42,696 nucleotides of DNA, from assembly GCF_015207665.1 (NCBI RefSeq), contig NZ_JADEWL010000052.1, forward strand, positions 1 to 42,696. Reading direction: 5' to 3'. The stretch comes from Plectonema cf. radiosum LEGE 06105. Lineage in GTDB: Bacteria > Cyanobacteriota > Cyanobacteriia > Cyanobacteriales > Nostocaceae. A program made the translations under genes and the position numbers. The notes beneath the pieces were generated by a model that was given only the letters and a program-made list of their open reading frames with translations, was not told the DNA's origin and did no database searches. This document shows positions 1-7,985 of this stretch, in pieces; positions within the stretch are counted from its first letter, which is position 1, and each line of letters opens with the position of its first letter.

Positions 1-114
1 CCCATCCCCCCATCCCCCATCTCCTACTCGATCAGATTAAGAAAATAAGCAAATCGATTTTTTGGCAAATCCGTTAAAATTATAAAAGATTGATTATAGA
101 TAAAAGGGAAAAAC

Positions 115-450
115 ATGATTAGTTTTAGTCCTTCAATAAATTCTGATAATAATATTTCTAAGTTAACTTATAGTGTGCTGATTGAAAGTGAAGAAGATGG
201 TCAATTCTTTGCTGTGGTGCTAGGTTTATCAGACTGTAAAAGCTACGGTAAAACTGAAAATGAAGCTCTAGAAAATTTACAACAGCTTTTGCAAAAACGT
301 TTACAGAATTCTAAAATAGTTACATTAGAAATAAATTCGTCCCAAACTGATAACCCTTGGACAAAAGTAGTTGGTATGTACAAGGATAATCCTCTTTTTG
401 ATGAGGTACTGGCTGATATAGAAACAGAACGTACTCAACTTAATGCATAA
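115..450 (+). CDS. HicB-like antitoxin of a VapC-type pair, truncated by an in-frame stop
   Basis: The 111-residue product has an N-terminal HicB/DUF1902-like fold signature (YSVLIESEEDGQFFAVV, then a helix with the G-KTENEALENL pattern) and a C-terminal segment (NPWTKVVGMYKDNP) like the toxin-binding tails of cyanobacterial antitoxins paired with PIN toxins. It is presumed to neutralise the toxin encoded just downstream at 495. The reading frame stops at TAA 448-450, but the same frame continues for 15 more codons (IEEYYKQIDAEDRIK) and ends in TGA 496-498, which overlaps the toxin GTG start as GTGA. The tail reads like the normal antitoxin end, so the TAA is probably a recent nonsense mutation (for example GAA to TAA). 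The product may still work, since only about 16 residues would be lost. The HicB-like label is tentative; the pairing with the PIN gene is firmer. Confidence 0.72.
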   Translation: MISFSPSINSDNNISKLTYSVLIESEEDGQFFAVVLGLSDCKSYGKTENEALENLQQLLQKRLQNSKIVTLEINSSQTDNPWTKVVGMYKDNPLFDEVLADIETERTQLNA

Positions 451-494
451 ATTGAGGAGTATTATAAACAAATTGATGCAGAGGATAGGATAAA

Positions 495-932
495 GTGACA
501 GTTGTTTGGGTGCTAGATACTGACCATTTATCGCTTTTTCAGAGAGAACATCCAACTGTTACCCAGCGTCTCAATCAAATTAACTTTGTAAATACAGCTA
601 TAACCGTTGTGACACTGGAAGAACAAATGAAAGGCTGGTTAAATGTGATTAATAAATATAATGATCAACCTTCCCAATCTGAAAAATTAATACTCGCTTA
701 CAAAGGATTAAGGGATGGGATCGAATACCTTAACAAGCTCAGATTGCTTGACTTTAACCAACCTGCTTACAATGTTTATCAAGAATTAGTTTGTCAGAGA
801 ATTCGTATCGGTACGAGAGATTTACGCATTGCCGCGATCGCACTTTCGATAAACGCGATTTTGGTGACACGTAATACTAAAGATTTTGCCAAAGTACCTA
901 ATTTACAAATAGAAGATTGGACAATATCTTAG
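495..932 (+). CDS. VapC-type PIN-domain ribonuclease toxin
   Basis: A 145-residue PIN-domain protein, the presumed toxin of a type II pair. VapC toxins are Mg-dependent endoribonucleases, usually cutting tRNA or rRNA. The acidic active-site pattern is visible: D8 (and D10) in WVLDTDHLSLF, E42/E43 in VVTLEEQMKG, D109 in GTRDLRIAAIAL, and D130 in TRNTKDF near the end. Length is normal for the family. The start is GTG 495, preceded by GAGGA at 481-485, and it overlaps the stop codon (TGA 496-498) of the ancestral, longer antitoxin frame, the classical arrangement for translational coupling. With the antitoxin now ending at 450, the toxin must start on its own ribosome site. It looks intact, with all catalytic acids present. 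Confidence 0.85.
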   Translation: MTVVWVLDTDHLSLFQREHPTVTQRLNQINFVNTAITVVTLEEQMKGWLNVINKYNDQPSQSEKLILAYKGLRDGIEYLNKLRLLDFNQPAYNVYQELVCQRIRIGTRDLRIAAIALSINAILVTRNTKDFAKVPNLQIEDWTIS

Positions 933-986
933 TGGAAGAATTGAATGTTTAAAGATTAACACTAATTGACAGTGAACAGTTGACAC

Positions 987-1742
987 TTAACAGTTATCAG
1001 TTATCAATAAACCACCCCATAATGCTTTAACTAACTTATCTGTTAATTGGGTTCCTAACATCTGCGCTGCCATTTTATTACCGGGGTCGCATTCAGCGCT
1101 ACTCCGACGTATAAATAAATCACGTTCGGTTAAGGTAGACCGCATATTTTCGGTTACGGTTGGGGCTTCATCTACCCATTTTAACCAGCGTTCAAACATT
1201 TCCAAGGCAACAGTACGAATCAAATTAAGTGTATCATTGTTCGGCAAACAGGTATAGCACAAACTTACAGGTGATTGAAAAGAGCGGATATAAGCGCTTT
1301 TACTAGTAAATGATGTTAAATCAGGATTTGCTTGTAATTTTAGAAATGTCTCGTTTACAGGTTCGTAATAACGATTAATATATTCAAGGTCAGTATAAAG
1401 GTCGGTACGAGGAATATAATCCATATAAAATAAGATATTGGGAAGCGTACCGAATTCAAAAACTAAATGCGGAACTTGAATATGGGAACTCAACCAGACG
1501 GTTAAACGCATTGTATTAAAGTTAGATTTTCCCGGATTTCCCAACCAAGAATGCACCAACCAATCAATTTCTTTGCCTTGAAAAGCATTTAGCGAACCTT
1601 TTAAATTACCATCTTGACTGCTATATTCTTTTAAATCTTCGGTAGATGGTTCTGGTTGTAAATCAAAACGTCTTTCTATTTTCTGTTTGAGTTCGCAGGT
1701 GATAGCCCATAACTGTTCAAATACATCTTTACTATCTGCCAT
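987..1742 (-). CDS. Red chlorophyll catabolite reductase (RCCR/ACD2) family protein
   Basis: This 251-residue protein matches the RCC reductase family. In plants that enzyme is a ferredoxin-dependent bilin reductase that reduces the red chlorophyll catabolite made by pheophorbide a oxygenase to a fluorescent one. The recognisable stretch is the middle: VPHLVFEFGTLPNILFYMDY, then PRTDLYTDLEYINRYYEPVNE, KSAYIRSFQSPVSLCYTC, corresponding to the plant FGTSP, PRKDL and YIRS..SP regions. Length is close to the mature plant enzyme, and no transit or signal peptide is seen. It lies 60 bases downstream of, and on the same strand as, an FAD monooxygenase, and 2.4 kb from a PAO-type Rieske gene on the other strand, which would supply its substrate. 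RCCR homologues are known in cyanobacteria, but their substrate there is not established; phycobilin-type reduction is an alternative. Confidence 0.72.
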   Translation of the reverse strand: MADSKDVFEQLWAITCELKQKIERRFDLQPEPSTEDLKEYSSQDGNLKGSLNAFQGKEIDWLVHSWLGNPGKSNFNTMRLTVWLSSHIQVPHLVFEFGTLPNILFYMDYIPRTDLYTDLEYINRYYEPVNETFLKLQANPDLTSFTSKSAYIRSFQSPVSLCYTCLPNNDTLNLIRTVALEMFERWLKWVDEAPTVTENMRSTLTERDLFIRRSSAECDPGNKMAAQMLGTQLTDKLVKALWGGLLITDNC

Positions 1743-1802
1743 CGGTTTGTTTAATTTCTAATGTTACGCTTGTATCATAAAGTAAAACGTCAAATTTTGC
1801 TG

Positions 1803-3104
1803 TTAGTTTATTTTTTCAGCATAAAACTTTTGATTGGCATTTTTCACCTTGGATATCCAACCTTGGTGGGATTTTAAAATTTCTGAAAAAGAAAGTGTGG
1901 TCGTAGATAATACTTCTCTCAAAGGAGGTTTAAATAATTGAGGAGATAGTTTATGCATGACTTTAGCAAAAGTTTCTCTTAAAAGAAACTCCGTAAACAG
2001 AACTTTGGAACTCGGATATACATTTGTGTCGAGTTCCCACAATGCATAAACATCTGATTGACGACAAATCGTAAACTGCTCCAAAGCCAAATTCCAATCG
2101 TCACCATACTCATCTAATAAGTTATCGAAGATAAAGGTATCCTCAAAAGCAACATTGCAACCTTGACCCAAAGACGAAGTAATAGCATGAATTGCATCTC
2201 CGATTATTAGTACATTGTCATTATGATGGAAGCGGTTACAGCGAGTTTTTAATTGAGTCGAAAATGGTTTTTCGACAAAATTTTCAGCTTCTTGTTCGCT
2301 GACTAATTCACCCACTATTGGGATATTTTGCTGCAAGTAAGCAAATACATCTTCTTTACTATTAAGACCAATTATTTTTTCCGCATTGCGTGGAAAGAAT
2401 AAAAGACCGATAAAGTTTCCGTCTAATTGGGGAACTGCTCCAAAAGTAATCCCTTCTTCTATGCGCCAAATATGAATGCAATCAGATTTCAATTGGAAAT
2501 CAGTTCTTTGATTATTACCAGAAATAAACAGTGTTTTGTAGCAAGAATTGGCGTATTTTTGCTCAAATTCAAAAAAATCGGAGTTTAAAAAATGCTTTCT
2601 AACCGTAGAACGCGCACCATCTGCGCCAATTAATATATCATAATCGACATGAACAAATTCTTTTTCTGCTCCAATTGCAAAAGTAACTTGTTTAGCATCA
2701 AAATCTACACTATGACATTGATAGTTAAAATTAATCTTTACTTGACGATCGCTTTCCTCTAAATGTGACAAGAGAGTCATCACCACACTAATACGGTCAG
2801 TATTATATATCGGTTGTTTTCTCGAAAGAAATTGCATCTTGCCACTTTTTCTGTGTATAATAGTACCTTTATTTTCTACACATTTAGCTTTAAGCGCCGC
2901 TTCTAATCCTGGAATTTTTCTCAAAGCTCTTAGTCCCCTTTCGCTTATACCATAGGGGATGGTTCTAGAATTTGATAAAGGAACTTTTCTTGGGTCACTA
3001 CGGCGTTCATATATCTCTATTTTATATTGACCACCACGACGTGATAAATGATGAGCAAGGAGAACTCCACAAGGCCCAGCACCGACTATGACAACTTTTT
3101 TCAT
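1803..3104 (-). CDS. FAD-dependent monooxygenase, kynurenine 3-monooxygenase-like
   Basis: A group A flavoprotein hydroxylase of about 433 residues. Three family motifs are present: the N-terminal dinucleotide fold KKVVIVGAGPCGVLLAHHL, the DG motif in ILIGADGARSTVR, and the GD motif in VLIIGDAIHAITSSLGQG followed by NVAFEDTFIFDNLL, which resembles kynurenine 3-monooxygenase. The enzyme would use NAD(P)H, FAD and oxygen to hydroxylate a substrate that cannot be named from sequence. The open frame extends 35 codons upstream to 3209, but that part is not family-like, and AAAGG lies about 11 bases before the ATG at 3104, so the shorter start is preferred. It is co-oriented with the RCCR gene 60 bases downstream and diverges from the NmrA-like gene across a short promoter region, so it may take part in tetrapyrrole breakdown (inference). 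Confidence 0.8.
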   Translation of the reverse strand: MKKVVIVGAGPCGVLLAHHLSRRGGQYKIEIYERRSDPRKVPLSNSRTIPYGISERGLRALRKIPGLEAALKAKCVENKGTIIHRKSGKMQFLSRKQPIYNTDRISVVMTLLSHLEESDRQVKINFNYQCHSVDFDAKQVTFAIGAEKEFVHVDYDILIGADGARSTVRKHFLNSDFFEFEQKYANSCYKTLFISGNNQRTDFQLKSDCIHIWRIEEGITFGAVPQLDGNFIGLLFFPRNAEKIIGLNSKEDVFAYLQQNIPIVGELVSEQEAENFVEKPFSTQLKTRCNRFHHNDNVLIIGDAIHAITSSLGQGCNVAFEDTFIFDNLLDEYGDDWNLALEQFTICRQSDVYALWELDTNVYPSSKVLFTEFLLRETFAKVMHKLSPQLFKPPLREVLSTTTLSFSEILKSHQGWISKVKNANQKFYAEKIN

Positions 3105-3228
3105 AAATGTATGTACCTTTAAATAGGTATTGTCCGGTTTCTCAATGATTTCATTTTTATACAGGCTTGAATTATTTAACATAAAAAAACGATAACAAGC
3201 AAGATACATATTCTACAGAAGGATAAAT
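3105..3228. promoter_or_regulatory. Divergent intergenic region between the FAD monooxygenase and NmrA-like genes
   Basis: About 124 AT-rich bases separate the two divergent transcription units of the putative chlorophyll-catabolism cluster, so promoters for both must lie here or within the extended frame. The plus-strand gene has AGAAGGATAAAT directly before its ATG, giving AGAAGG as the ribosome site. No operator repeat was recognised. Confidence 0.5.
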
Positions 3229-4137
3229 ATGACTAAAATTCTACTCATCGGAGTTACAGGTGGTACTGGTGGAAATGTTGTTAAAGGTTTTCTCAAACAG
3301 GGAGTAACCAATTTGCGGGCTATAACTCGCAAAATCGATTTAAATCGTCCAACTTTAAAACAAATCAATGATGCAGGAATCGAGTTAGTTGAAGCAAATC
3401 TTGATGATCAAAACTCGTTAGAAACAGCTTTTACAGATGTTGAAGCGGTTTATTGTCATGCTACCGCACCCGATACAGCTAAACCCCAACCCGAAGAAAT
3501 TGAAAGAGCGAAACGTGTTGTAAGTGTTGCGAAAAAAGCTGGAATTAAACACTTTGTTTATAACTCTGCTGGTGGAGTTGATCGAAATACCAAAGTTAGT
3601 CATATACAGCAAAAAGCTCAGGTAGAACAAATTATCAAAGCGGCAAATTTACCCGCAACTATGTTACGTGCTTGCTTGTTTATGGAAGAATTTTGGAAGA
3701 AATATACTCGTCCCGGTATCCTTAAAGGTACTTTCCGATTTTCCATTCAACCTGATAAACCTTTACACCTAATTACAACCAAAGACATGGGAAGGATTGC
3801 AGCTTATGTAATCAACCATCCCGACAAATACATCGGTAAAGAAATCGAACTCGCAGGTGATGTATTAACCCCCCAACAAATGGCGATCGCCTTTTCAAAA
3901 GCTCAGAAAAGCAAAGTTGTTCACCAAGAAGTTCCTGCTTGGATATTTCTATTATTTTTGCAAAAAGAACTTTACAACATCATCCAGTTTTATCGAAATC
4001 AAGGTTATCAAGCCGATGTCAACTATCTAAGAGCAGAATTTCCCGGTTTACTGACAACTTTTGATCAGTTTTTGCAAGAAACCGATTGGGGAAACCCGGA
4101 ATCGAATTATGAAACAATGAACAATAATGGGTATTAA
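3229..4137 (+). CDS. NmrA-like NAD(P)-binding reductase (atypical SDR)
   Basis: A 302-residue Rossmann protein of the NmrA/HSCARG atypical short-chain dehydrogenase type. The dinucleotide-binding motif is ILLIGVTGGTGGNVVKGFL at residues 4-22, followed by RAITRK at the end of beta-2, the position that usually selects NADPH. FVYNSAGGVDRN and the ACLFMEEFW region also fit the family. These proteins are either redox sensors or small-molecule reductases, and the sequence does not decide. The stop TAA 4135-4137 shares its last base with the ATG of the next gene (TAATG), so the two are almost certainly co-translated. The last 15 residues (GNPESNYETMNNNGY) are low-complexity, and the following gene lacks its N-terminus, so this junction may be a deletion scar. 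Confidence 0.82.
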   Translation: MTKILLIGVTGGTGGNVVKGFLKQGVTNLRAITRKIDLNRPTLKQINDAGIELVEANLDDQNSLETAFTDVEAVYCHATAPDTAKPQPEEIERAKRVVSVAKKAGIKHFVYNSAGGVDRNTKVSHIQQKAQVEQIIKAANLPATMLRACLFMEEFWKKYTRPGILKGTFRFSIQPDKPLHLITTKDMGRIAAYVINHPDKYIGKEIELAGDVLTPQQMAIAFSKAQKSKVVHQEVPAWIFLLFLQKELYNIIQFYRNQGYQADVNYLRAEFPGLLTTFDQFLQETDWGNPESNYETMNNNGY

Positions 4138-5375
4138 TGGATGATATTTGTCCCCATAAGTTGGCGCAGTTATCTTTAGGAAGTATTAATGAAAATGGCA
4201 ACTTAATGTGTCGTCATCATGGTTGGTGTTTTGATGGGACAGGAAAATGTACAAATATTCCAATGTTGAGCGATGAAAAAGCTTTAGAAACTGCTTGTAA
4301 CAGCGAGCGATCGCAAGTCACAATATATCCTACTCAAGAGTTACAAGGATTACTTTGGATCTGGATGGATAATAGTCCCACTGCTTTTGAAGATTGTACT
4401 TTAAAGCAACCCGCAATTATGCCAGAATATAAGCTTGATAGCTCTTTGACAGATTGGTTTATGTCAGAAGTTCCTGTTGGTTATACTGTTTCAGTTGAAA
4501 GTACTTTTGACCCTTCTCACGCCCAATTTTTGCATGAAGGGATTGCTGGATTTTCTCCAGAAAGAGCTATTCCAATGCATCATTTTGAAATTTTTGGGGA
4601 AGTCTCTCCTGAAGATGGTTTTACTTTAAAGCATTCCGGTTACAATGTTTTTAACAAAGATATGGATGCTACGCGGAAGTTTACTCCACCCTGTTCTAAT
4701 ACAACAATTTACGAATATTCTAACGGTAAATCTATTTTATTTCAATTATATTTTGTTCCCATAAAACCAGGTTATTGTAGATATATTGGAAAGTCGATTT
4801 CTGATGCATTTCCCCAAAAACGTAACTTCTGGTTTGAACTATTACCAAAATATTTACAAACTGGCTTAAAACATTCATCTAATTATAAGTTAGGTAATCA
4901 AGATTTAACAATGATGCACTCCCAAGCTGTTAACGAATCTATAGGGGATAAAACTTGGCAAAAGTCATATTTTATGCCTTCCTTAGCTGACGTTGGGATT
5001 GTTAGTTTTCGGAAATGGTTAGATGAATTTGCCGGAGGTAAACCTTCATGGCAAGGAGTAACAGAAAGACCTTTTCAAGAATTAAGCGATGAACAATTAT
5101 ATGACATATGGCACAGACATACAGAGCATTGTCCTAATTGTCGGCAATCTTTAGTTTTTATAGATAAAGTAAAAGATTTTTGTCAAAACTTTACAGCGGT
5201 ATTGACAATCTTGGCATTATTGTTAATAGTAATTAATCTACCTTTAAAAATAGTTTTTATACCAGTTCTGCTTGGTATCTTGAGTTTAATTTGCTCTTAT
5301 AGGTTAAGCTCAATTCGGGAACGCTTTATTAGCAGTATTCCTAAAACAGGTTTACCTGTGGTAAAATTATATTAG
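4137..5375 (+). CDS. Pheophorbide a oxygenase-type (PAO/Lls1/Tic55/PTC52) Rieske oxygenase, N-terminus missing
   Basis: A 412-residue Rieske non-haem iron oxygenase. The [2Fe-2S] ligands are C5 and H7 (DICPHKLA) and C25 and H28 (NLMCRHHGW). The mononuclear iron site is visible at D125, H128 and H133 in TFDPSHAQFLHEG. The C-terminus carries the CxxC pair C332/C335 (EHCPNCRQS) followed by two hydrophobic membrane helices, the hallmark of the PAO/Tic55/PTC52 subgroup. PAO opens the chlorin ring of pheophorbide a, and the product is the substrate of RCCR, encoded 2.4 kb away. The oddity is the start: residue 5 is already the first cluster ligand, whereas family members usually have roughly 60-90 residues before it. 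No upstream extension is possible in this frame (stop TAA at 4125). The protein may therefore be N-truncated and perhaps non-functional. Confidence 0.78.
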   Translation: MDDICPHKLAQLSLGSINENGNLMCRHHGWCFDGTGKCTNIPMLSDEKALETACNSERSQVTIYPTQELQGLLWIWMDNSPTAFEDCTLKQPAIMPEYKLDSSLTDWFMSEVPVGYTVSVESTFDPSHAQFLHEGIAGFSPERAIPMHHFEIFGEVSPEDGFTLKHSGYNVFNKDMDATRKFTPPCSNTTIYEYSNGKSILFQLYFVPIKPGYCRYIGKSISDAFPQKRNFWFELLPKYLQTGLKHSSNYKLGNQDLTMMHSQAVNESIGDKTWQKSYFMPSLADVGIVSFRKWLDEFAGGKPSWQGVTERPFQELSDEQLYDIWHRHTEHCPNCRQSLVFIDKVKDFCQNFTAVLTILALLLIVINLPLKIVFIPVLLGILSLICSYRLSSIRERFISSIPKTGLPVVKLY

Positions 5376-5781
5376 GGCTTGCTGTAAAAGCTTTTTGGTT
5401 AAGATAGGGAATAGTAAATATTATCCGACTTACGCAATTGTCACAAAATACGGGTGGTGCGTGAATATAATTCGTAATTAGGGTTCCCCATAAATAAAAT
5501 TTAGGGGAACCGAACATTGCCGCCCCTGAAAGACATCCACGGATAAATCTGGGGGCTATGTCCTGACGGACACGCGCAGCGTACAGACCATAAAATTTAC
5601 TCGGTGACGCAGATTTTACGTAGTGATAATTCTTTGTAGCGTTAGGCACCATTTCATTGCCTTGAATCATTCATGCTGCTAAAATCAAGCTTTTTTCTTT
5701 GTTACAATAAGTAGAAAGAATCATCCCCAACTAAAACTATTACTATAGGACGATAACCTCTTAAAACCGGGAATCAGGCAT
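5376..5781. other. Intergenic region of short dispersed repeats
   Basis: About 400 bases without a credible gene. It contains an inverted repeat at 5482-5511, patches of GC-rich repeat-like sequence (around 5560-5585, CTGACGGACACGCGCAGCGT) and fragments such as ATAATTCGTAATTAG that recur in other spacers of the window, for example near 8420. A 109-codon minus-strand frame across it has no family-like features and is judged chance. The last 80 bases, ending in an AT-rich stretch, presumably hold the promoter of the Uma2 gene. Confidence 0.6.
5482..5511. repeat. Perfect-armed inverted repeat (hairpin), possible terminator
   Basis: GGTTCCCC at 5482-5489 pairs with GGGGAACC at 5504-5511. After one bulged A, TAAAT (5491-5495) pairs with ATTTA (5499-5503), leaving a loop of three A. 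The 13-pair stem would be very stable. It lies about 107 bases after the stop of the Rieske gene but lacks a clear T-run, so a mobile-repeat origin is as likely as termination. Confidence 0.6.
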
Positions 5782-6501
5782 ATGGTAGTCACATCAGAAA
5801 CCTCAACCAATATCATCTACCCCGACAGCGATGGACAGCCAATGGCAGATAATACCAAACAATTTCAATGGATAGTAACCATTAAAGAGAATTTGGAAAT
5901 TCTGTTTGCGTCACAGCCTGATGTGTTTGTGGCTGGAGATTTGCTGTGGTATCCTGTATTAGGAGAAACAACCCGTCAAGCACCCGATGTTTTAGTTGTG
6001 TTTGGTAGACCTAAAGGCGATCGCGGTTCTTACAAACAATGGCTTGAGGAAAATATCCCCGTACAAGTAGTATTTGAAATCCTCTCGCCCGGTAATACTC
6101 TTAAGGAAATGGCAAAAAAACTCAGCTTTTACGAGCGCTATGGAGTTGAGGAATACTATATTTACGACTCCGATAAAAATGACTTAAATGGTTGGTTAAG
6201 AACTCAGGAATCGGGACAAAATCGCCTAGAAGTAATTGAAGAAATAAATACTTGGGTTAGTCCCCGTTTAGGTATACGTTTTCATCTCACACCCCAAACC
6301 TTGGAAATATATCGTCCCGATGGTGAGAAATTTCTAACTTCTGTGGAACTAGCACAACAGCGAGAACAAGAACGTCAACGTGCAGAAATTGAGCGTCAAC
6401 GTGCCGATAATGCGGAAACCCAATTGTTCGAGGAGAGACAGCGTTATCAGGATTTATTGAAAAAGTTGCAGGAAAAAGGTATTGACCCGGAACAATTATA
6501 A
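5782..6501 (+). CDS. Uma2-family (DUF820) putative endonuclease with C-terminal coiled coil
   Basis: This 239-residue protein belongs to the Uma2/DUF820 family, which is greatly expanded in cyanobacteria and predicted to have a PD-(D/E)xK nuclease fold. Family markers are VFVAGDLLWYPVLG, the acidic QAPDVLVVFG, VVFEILSPGN and YERYGVEEYYIYD. Residues about 185-235 form a charged coiled coil (ELAQQREQERQRAEIERQRA and on), which is common in this family. The biological role is not established; these genes are often scattered and mobile. The start at 5782 gives the usual MVVTSE opening. The gene converges with an amidohydrolase remnant whose end is only 6 bases from its stop. Confidence 0.85.
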   Translation: MVVTSETSTNIIYPDSDGQPMADNTKQFQWIVTIKENLEILFASQPDVFVAGDLLWYPVLGETTRQAPDVLVVFGRPKGDRGSYKQWLEENIPVQVVFEILSPGNTLKEMAKKLSFYERYGVEEYYIYDSDKNDLNGWLRTQESGQNRLEVIEEINTWVSPRLGIRFHLTPQTLEIYRPDGEKFLTSVELAQQREQERQRAEIERQRADNAETQLFEERQRYQDLLKKLQEKGIDPEQL

Positions 6502-6506
6502 CTGTT

Positions 6507-6831
6507 TTAAGCAAACCTTAAATACCTTCCCCTCGCACTACCCAAAACTTTCCCCTGATCATAAATCAAATCACCCCGCAAAAGCTTTACTTTCGCTAAC
6601 AGCATCTTGAGATAAAGGTTGATAGATACCGACGTGCATATGAGAATCAACCACACCGGGGAATCCTAACAAGTTTTTAGCGTCGAATATTTCTTTAGTT
6701 TCCTCTGGTTTAATATTGGGTGCGATACGGCTGAATTTACCATTTCTGATATCAATATCCAGCTTTTCAATAGATTGTTGATGCGGACGCACTACACGGA
6801 CATTTTTGATAACTCGATCAAATTATGACAT
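6507..6831 (-). pseudogene. Remnant of a dihydropyrimidinase/dihydroorotase-like amidohydrolase: both ends joined, middle deleted
   Basis: Read on the minus strand, ATG 6831-6829 is followed by TCA and then a stop TAA (6825-6823). The frame continues with FDRVIKNVRVVRPHQQ and reaches the metal-binding GVVDSHMHVG and SQDAVSESKAFA, which is the N-terminal part of a D-hydantoinase/dihydropyrimidinase-like enzyme. It then hits TGA, but shifting by one base gives GDLIYDQGKVLGSARGRYL and a stop near 6507, which reads like the C-terminal end of the same enzyme. So about 80 N-terminal and about 20 C-terminal codons are fused across a lost centre of several hundred codons, with a frame change and an extra stop at codon 3. 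The product cannot be active. Its family is clear, but its exact former substrate is not. Confidence 0.75.
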
Positions 6832-6938
6832 TGCAATATTAGGTATAAATATAGGATGTGTTAGTGTGATTGGTAACGCGCCATTTATTTTTTACTAGAA
6901 GTCGCACGCAATGCAATACCGCACATTTTAACAATAAC

Positions 6939-7949
6939 TTATGCTGCTACAGTCTCTACTGCTTTATCCCGAACTTTAAAGTAATAATAGAGGTTTGCAA
7001 CAGTTAAATCGGAAGCTTGCTGGAGATTGCGAGGAACTAATGTTTTGTACCCAGCAACGTTAGCTTGTTGATTCACATAATTTTCATATTGTTTACGTAA
7101 ATCTGGATTGAACATAAATATTAATTGGTCATGTAAAGAGTAATAATGTGATTTTTCCCTTAAGTTTTCGTAGATAACTTGTTCTGGTGGAATTGATACT
7201 ATTACAGTAGATTTATCCGCTATATCTTCAGTATCTGAAATATTAAAATCGCTGCTATTTAAAAGTTCAAGCTCATCGCTGGGAAGATTTTGTATCCAAT
7301 TAATTTGATTTTGCCATGTTTCTACAATTGCTAAGTCGTGGTTGCGAATGCGGCTCATTTCTGGAAATAGAAAATTGAGTTCGTCTTCTGAAGCGCAGGA
7401 ATCAACTATCTGACAAGCGTTTTCACAAATGTGGTTTTTGAGATGATCAAGGCGATCGCTAACTGCGGACATTTCATTTTGCACTTGATAGGTAGTCACA
7501 ATTGCTTGCTCAATAGCCCAAGCGCATTCTAATCGACGCAGTTGTCCTGCTGCACAAGTTTCTTCTAATAATTGCGGGTTTGTATAGCTCGCTAATGCTT
7601 GATATAACATTCCTCTGACTGCATCGATTTCACCATTCCTGCGACTGTCATCTTGGATTTGCATCGCAGAGCGGAAGCGTTGTAAAGCTTGAGTAAATAA
7701 GCCATATGCTTGTGCTAAAACTACGCGATGTTGTTCAAATTTAATATCTTGAGCTACCTGTTCAATAACCTGCCTAATCTCCGTTCCTTGGTCTCTGAGG
7801 GCTTGTTTTAAGTCAATAAAGCCGTTTTTGACCTCCAAGCGCATTTGCTTAATGTCTTCACGAAGTTGTAATGTTTGCTGTAAATTAATCGCCGATAGCG
7901 CGATCGCGGCTACTGTCCCTACACCAATCAATGCAGTGGTTGCTTGCAA
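6939..7949 (-). CDS. Uncharacterised membrane-anchored protein, likely N-terminally truncated
   Basis: I do not recognise a characterised family. The 336-residue product starts with a hydrophobic segment (LIGVGTVAAIALSAINL, about residues 7-23), followed by a probable coiled coil (LREDIKQMRLEVKNGFIDLK to about residue 65) and a helical, Cys-containing middle (HICENACQIVDSCASED). The only in-frame start nearby is a TTG at 7949. The frame stays open upstream and encodes SGLQALQTSVGVLQ, which looks like native coding sequence rather than leader, so the true start has probably been lost. The loss point, about 7985, coincides with the 5' end of a dynamin fragment on the other strand. The architecture (membrane anchor plus long coiled coil) would suit a partner of a membrane-remodelling GTPase, but that is inference. 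Confidence 0.6.
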   Translation of the reverse strand: MQATTALIGVGTVAAIALSAINLQQTLQLREDIKQMRLEVKNGFIDLKQALRDQGTEIRQVIEQVAQDIKFEQHRVVLAQAYGLFTQALQRFRSAMQIQDDSRRNGEIDAVRGMLYQALASYTNPQLLEETCAAGQLRRLECAWAIEQAIVTTYQVQNEMSAVSDRLDHLKNHICENACQIVDSCASEDELNFLFPEMSRIRNHDLAIVETWQNQINWIQNLPSDELELLNSSDFNISDTEDIADKSTVIVSIPPEQVIYENLREKSHYYSLHDQLIFMFNPDLRKQYENYVNQQANVAGYKTLVPRNLQQASDLTVANLYYYFKVRDKAVETVAA

Positions 7950-7985
7950 AACACCAACGCTGGTTTGTAAAGCTTGTAATCCAGA

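Noticed and set aside
5341-5670. 109-codon minus-strand frame after the Rieske gene
   Set aside because: It overlaps repeat fragments and the 3' end of the Rieske gene, and shows no domain-like pattern.
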